Source: Scatophagus argus
Lineage: Eukaryota > Chordata > Actinopteri > Scatophagidae
Length of the DNA stretch: 64,000 nucleotides
Assembly (NCBI RefSeq): GCF_020382885.2
Contig: NC_058504.1
Location: forward strand, 9,166,519-9,230,518
Reading direction: 5' to 3'
Numbering within the stretch: position 1 is the stretch's first letter; each line of letters starts with the position of its first letter. Shown here piece after piece: positions 59,545 to 64,000 of this stretch. The notes below the pieces were generated by a model. It was given only the letters and a program-made list of their open reading frames with translations. It did no database searches and was not told the DNA's origin. A program made the position numbers and the translations under genes.

Positions 59545-61395
59545 TTACTTTACTGTACGTGGTTAAATGTTACTAAATCTGAATATGTGCAGTGGATGTG
59601 GAGATCATATGTGTGCGTGCTTCAGTGATTATCTGCATGTCTCCCTCCACCAGGTGATCAGAGTCAGGCATTTTGATGAACACGTCTTAATTTTACATTC
59701 CCAACTTCTAGCTGTCATGGAATAAATCATGATGCAGCGTGGAGGTGGTGGCAGGCAGCGTGAGTCAGTGAAGCAGTCTGCTTGACTTCACACTCACTGG
59801 GGATCTGGTAACTCAGCAGGTAGTCCGAGTACAGATTGAAACTAACTATGCCTTTCTGCGCTCAGCACACCCTGAGAGCTCTATTCAAGTGCACGACTGT
59901 TCCTTTATTGTCGAATAAATTGCAGGAGTTCTTTTTTATTGTGTACAGATGGGATAGGTTCAGGGTTGTTCAACTCCCAGTCATTTACTCACAAGGTGCA
60001 TGTGTGTCAAAGACTTGATGTAATTCAGATTTTTACCAGAGTAACATGTGGGACTGCAACTTTATGATGTACGGGATTTTTTTGGGGGTTTATGTTTTTT
60101 CATACTCTATTAAAGAAATCAAGACGAAGAACTGAACTCGTGGCTAGACCAGTGATTTGTCAGTCTCAGACAGTCACTGGGCATTAGTGAGTTAAATCCT
60201 GGAATCAGCCCACGACCTCTCGGTGAGGTTACCACCACCAGGGCTGTTTTTCATCTCCCTTGTGTTTTTGTTAGCACTAACAAGATTGACTTATAGCAGA
60301 TTTGCACTACTGTGCATGTCGTAACCGCTGACTAACTAGCGGCTATTCGTGCACAAAGCAGTTCAGTACCAGAGTGAACGAGCATTTGTGATTTATATTA
60401 ACAGCTGAGCAGTCACATCTGTGTTTATCAGGCAGCAGTTTCGAATGAAACTCAGCCAATCAAAACTATCTGTTTTCTGATATCTTCTTTTGCTGAGGTA
60501 GTGAGTAAATCAGTATTTCTGTATAGCAGGCAGTTGCTGGGGCTGTTGCCAATGAGTGTGTGAATTACACCCATGCATAAAGCTGTCCTTGTGTCCTGCT
60601 GGCCAAGAGCTACAGGGAGACTGGAAATGATCGTAAATTAAGCAGCACTTGGCTGAGGAAGTCATACAAAATGTGGGACTGAAAGGAACATTTGGAATGA
60701 TTACTAGGGACCATAAGAGGAGTTCCCATAAAGTGAGGAAGGCCAACAGAGGTGGGGCAAACGCTGTACAGTCTCAGAGTGCTAGACTACATAACAGACT
60801 GGTGGAAGAGATGGACATAAGGTCAGATTTGGGATACAGTAGTAGTTGTAAACGGTGGCTCCAGCTGATGTCTGCCACTAGAGATGAATTATTCACTCAC
60901 TTGTCAAATCAATAATGACCTGGTCTTTAGTGGCCTATTCTCCCCATGCCCTACTTATCGGTTTTGGGGGAGAGGACACATTATTTTGATATTTTAGCAG
61001 TTTGCATTCATTGTAGTGAACATGTGGCCCCTTGCTGAGGTAAATTGGCTGTCATTTTCAGGATTGTTTCTGGAAAATTGGAACTTTGTACAGAGCTTTC
61101 CAAAAAAAAAAACAACAAAAAAAAACCCAGAAGCTGGACTGAAGTGAGCACACATGATTAATATGGCAGTTTTGTTGAAATGGAATGTGGCAAATGGAGG
61201 TGGGGAGGGGGATGAGGTGGTGGTGGGGGGTCTGGCAGGATGGGGGTGGGGGGTTGTTGCCATGGCTTTTAAGGGCATGGGCATGTTTGGATGGCACAGC
61301 CCACCCCCTGCCCTTCTGCCTCTGTTCATGTGTCAGTCAATGTCTCCCAGCCTGTAATTTTCCATCTACTGTAACAGTCTGGGCACATCGCCACC
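59545..61395. other. Gene-free stretch
   Basis: Contains G-rich sequence (61195-61253) followed at once by GTTGCCATGG (61256-61265). The plus frame at 60649-60915 begins at TTG and has no family features. Confidence 0.4.
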
Positions 61396-61399
61396 CAGG

Positions 61400-61652
61400 G
61401 AACTTTTAAAATAAATAAAGAATTCATTAAATAATTAGTATCTCCACAACAATCTCTTTTGTTCTGTCAATCTCGGAGCGCTCAAAAGTCATCCTGAGAG
61501 ATGGAGAGAGAAAGAGGGGGTGAGCAAGCGAGCGAAAGGGAGAAATTAGTGGAAAAATCAATTTTAAAAAATTAAAAGCATTGAATTTTTTGAAATGCTT
61601 TTTACTTATCCGCCATTGATTACATCTAATTGGACCTCATTTCCTGAGGAAA
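61400..61652. promoter_or_regulatory. AT-rich candidate conserved enhancer block
   Basis: Two AT-rich cores flank a purine-rich spacer. The first is AATTCATTAAATAATTAG (61421-61438). The second is at about 61557-61640 and includes GCCATTGATTACATCTAATT, which has PBX/HOX-like TGATTA and TAATTG elements. There is no coding frame. The composition, with long runs of homeodomain-like motifs in unique sequence, suggests a conserved non-coding element. Confidence 0.32.
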
Positions 61653-62557
61653 GGGAGTATGTGTGTGTGTTTACACGCACATGTGTGCACTTGCATGTGT
61701 GTCAGCTTGTGTTATGTGACATTTCCTAATGGCCTGGTGCATAGATGATAACCACTTGGCTTGGAGAAAGACAGATATGAAAGGTTGTCACTCTGAGCAG
61801 AGACAGCTATAATGGCCCCATGAGTGACTTGCCATGCATCAGTATACGTATGTGTGTGTGTGTATTCAAGGCGATGATAGGGGCCCACACTTGAGGCCTG
61901 GCCATGCCTCCTGATCAAAACCCATCCGCTCGCTGGGTGCTTGTACATCACTGTGCTTGTTGTATGGTGTTTACATTGGGAGAGACGGAGCAGAACCGCC
62001 TCTTTGTCCCCTCAGAGATTTGACATTGTCCCCCCCGCCCCGCCCCGTCCCTCCTGCCTGCCACCCAGCTGTACGTGTGGATAGCAGCCTGGAACGACCT
62101 TGTATTTATAAAGAGCTTGTGGAGGGCCTAAAAAGAATAATGTTAACCTCATCATAGAAAGTGGACTTAGTTTCTTGACGTAACATAATAACAAAGACTG
62201 TCGAGGTGGGTAATAATTGGTTTTTATATTATGTATCACATTAGAACCGTGCCACATTGGACATAAGAAGCCTGGTCAATAACACATTAACACTGAGCCT
62301 TCAAAGCAAGGAGAGATGACTTTGAATCATGTGTTTCCATACTGCAGGTGAATCGGTTACAAAAACTATCAAGATACTTGATGGGTCGAGAAGAACGACC
62401 CCCAAAACCACATGACAAACACAGTCAAACCGCGCTGGTATGAAAACACGAGTTCCAAGCTCAAATCAGCAGGTTAGTTTTAACAACCATAACAGATACA
62501 GGAGTGAGCAGCTGCCAGTGGTCCTCCGTCGTGTTCATGTTATTTTGTCTACCCTCT

Positions 62558-62586
62558 ATTGTATTGTATTATATTATATTATATTG
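62558..62586. repeat. Short ATATT/GTATT pentanucleotide repeat
   Basis: Six or so degenerate 5-base units of the form RTATT. Confidence 0.75.
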
Positions 62587-62750
62587 GACATGTTTGTGGG
62601 TGTGTGTTTGAATATAAATGTACGTGTGAAACCAAGTGTAACCGCTTACTTGGTTTGACACCTGACATCCCTTTACAAACTTAAAAACTGCTGCGTCGAC
62701 GGACTGCACATAATGACCTCTGATATCTTATACATCTCTCACAAATGCTT

Positions 62751-62797
62751 GATCTTAAATTTTCCTTGGGATCAATAAAGTATCTATCTATCTATCC
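62751..62797 (+). mobile_element. 3' tail of a fish retroposon-like repeat
   Basis: TTTCCTTGGGATCAATAAAG (62761-62780) followed by TATC repeats resembles the common 3' end of fish non-LTR elements, which finish in a short tetranucleotide tail. No body of an element is recognisable upstream, so it is at most a truncated copy. An AATAAA hexamer lies inside it at 62774-62779. Confidence 0.45.
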
Positions 62798-62799
62798 AT

Positions 62800-64000
62800 T
62801 ATCAAGTAGCTTTAAGTGCATTTTTCCAAAAAACAATGGAAAGGAGTGTAACAAAACTGTTAAAACTCACAGAGAAGGAGAGAAGTCGTGTTCTTGTGCA
62901 TCCTAAAATGAGACTTTTGCCGACTGTATTTTCCGTATTCTAGTTATATTAAATGTTAAACATCACATCGCGGCGTTTTTTCCCCCAAAACAGAGTGTAA
63001 AGTTTTGGAATGTTACCCTTCAAGACTTTTTGGGCAACCAAAAGCACTTGTCGCTCCTGTCTGTCACTCCTGTCTTTTTATTTTGTCTCAGGCACTACAT
63101 CGAGTCGACATTTAGTTTTTTTTTTTTTTCTGAAATTAATGGGGAATTAATGATTCCGTTATTCCCCCGCTGTGCGAGGAAGGAGGGGGGGGGGTTTTGG
63201 GATTCTTTTTTTAATCGCCCAACCTCTAGAAACTGATTGGAGCAGGAAAAATACGCCCAGTCCCCTTCTGCCAGGCCTCACAATGGAGGCGCTGATTTTT
63301 TTTTGATAGGGTTCTATGCTGCCAGGGGGCCAGCTGGAATTAGAAGTGGATTAATAATTTTAAACAAGGCTAAACCGCTTGGACTGTCTGTCTGTCTGCT
63401 CTTTCCAATGCTTAGCCAATGGTCCGTCTGCTCCCCGACCACATCAAAACAATCTAAAAACGCTATATCTTCCTAATGAAGAGGGTTGGGTTTAGTTTAT
63501 GGCCTTCAGAGTACATGAAAACATGCTTATTGAGACAGATTTCATGAGCTTCCAAGTCTGAGAACAAGCTGGGATTATCGTGAACATTTTTACATCACCA
63601 GAACAACATCCTCAAAAAAAAATAAAAAAGAAAAAGCTTTACCTTGACTTAACTACGAGTGTATGAGCAGGTGATCCGTTTACCCAAAAGTTAAGCAACT
63701 TTTTATTACTTTGTCTGTTTTTCTCATTTTATGCTTTTGAGTAATCAAATCCTGGACCAGCTTTTAGCACTTACTAATTTACTGTAAGTTTGAGGGGAAA
63801 TGTACAGTAAATCCTAACACTCATCTGCCTGATCACTTCATTTCTGTTCCGCTCTGCCTTGTTAATACATGTATGGGACAAAAAAAAGGCACATTTCTTC
63901 TTGTGTCAGATGTGTGCTTTGATGTGAGACAGACTGTGGACTAAGTTGGTCGGAGTTGGTCCAGTGGCTGGAAACCTAATACCACCAGAATAGTGACCCC
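62800..64000. other. Gene-free right end of the window
   Basis: T-run at about 63116-63129 and a G-run at 63183-63193. No exon, RNA gene or mobile element recognised. If conserved order holds, the zic3/zic6 locus would lie beyond this edge. Confidence 0.4.

Noticed and set aside
60873..60886. CCACTAGAGATGAA as a CTCF site
   Set aside because: Only about 10 of 14 core positions match, which is too weak to list.
60649..60915. 88-residue plus-strand frame with a charged, plausible-looking composition
   Set aside because: Starts at TTG. No homology is recognised and no flanking exon is found.
17100..64000. A zic3 or zic6 exon in the desert
   Set aside because: I looked for C2H2 zinc-finger coding sequence on both strands and saw none. 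The zic link is only inferred from gene order.

Overview
The window looks like nuclear DNA from a teleost fish. The reasons are vertebrate-type split genes with short introns, rbmx, a nine-pass TM9SF2-type gene and gpr101 packed into 16 kb, a decayed Tc1-like transposon and other repeat relics of fish type, and abundant TG/CA microsatellites. No bacterial, viral or CRISPR features were seen.

Layout. (1) 1-830: the 5' end of rbmx on the minus strand: a probable non-coding first exon, a short intron, and the first coding exon, whose protein begins the RRM domain. The rest of the gene lies off the left edge. (2) 1811-2206: a broken Tc1/mariner transposase remnant. (3) 2780-11043: a complete 17-exon gene on the plus strand for a 653-residue nonaspanin very close to TM9SF2. 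All splice junctions are GT-AG, and I joined the exons in frame from end to end. (4) 14739-16079: an intronless class A GPCR on the minus strand, recognisable as GPR101, tail to tail with the TM9SF gene. (5) 17-64 kb: about 47 kb with no gene that I can support. It holds microsatellites, a few mobile-element relics, and non-repetitive AT-rich blocks with clustered homeodomain-type motifs. It also holds CTCF-like sites and one CpG-rich, promoter-like patch at about 33.3-34.3 kb.

Context. In human, RBMX and GPR101 are neighbours on Xq26.3, followed by a gene desert and then ZIC3. The order here (rbmx, gpr101, long desert) fits the same conserved block, so the desert may carry long-range control sequences for a zic3/zic6 locus beyond the right edge. 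That is inference, because no zic exon is in the window. The TM9SF2-type gene between rbmx and gpr101 is the notable addition. Human TM9SF2 lies near ZIC2/ZIC5 on 13q32, so this copy may be an ohnolog kept in fish on the ZIC3-bearing member of an old paralogous pair. The three genes are not a functional operon: rbmx acts in nuclear RNA processing, the TM9SF protein in endosome/Golgi membranes, and gpr101 at the cell surface.
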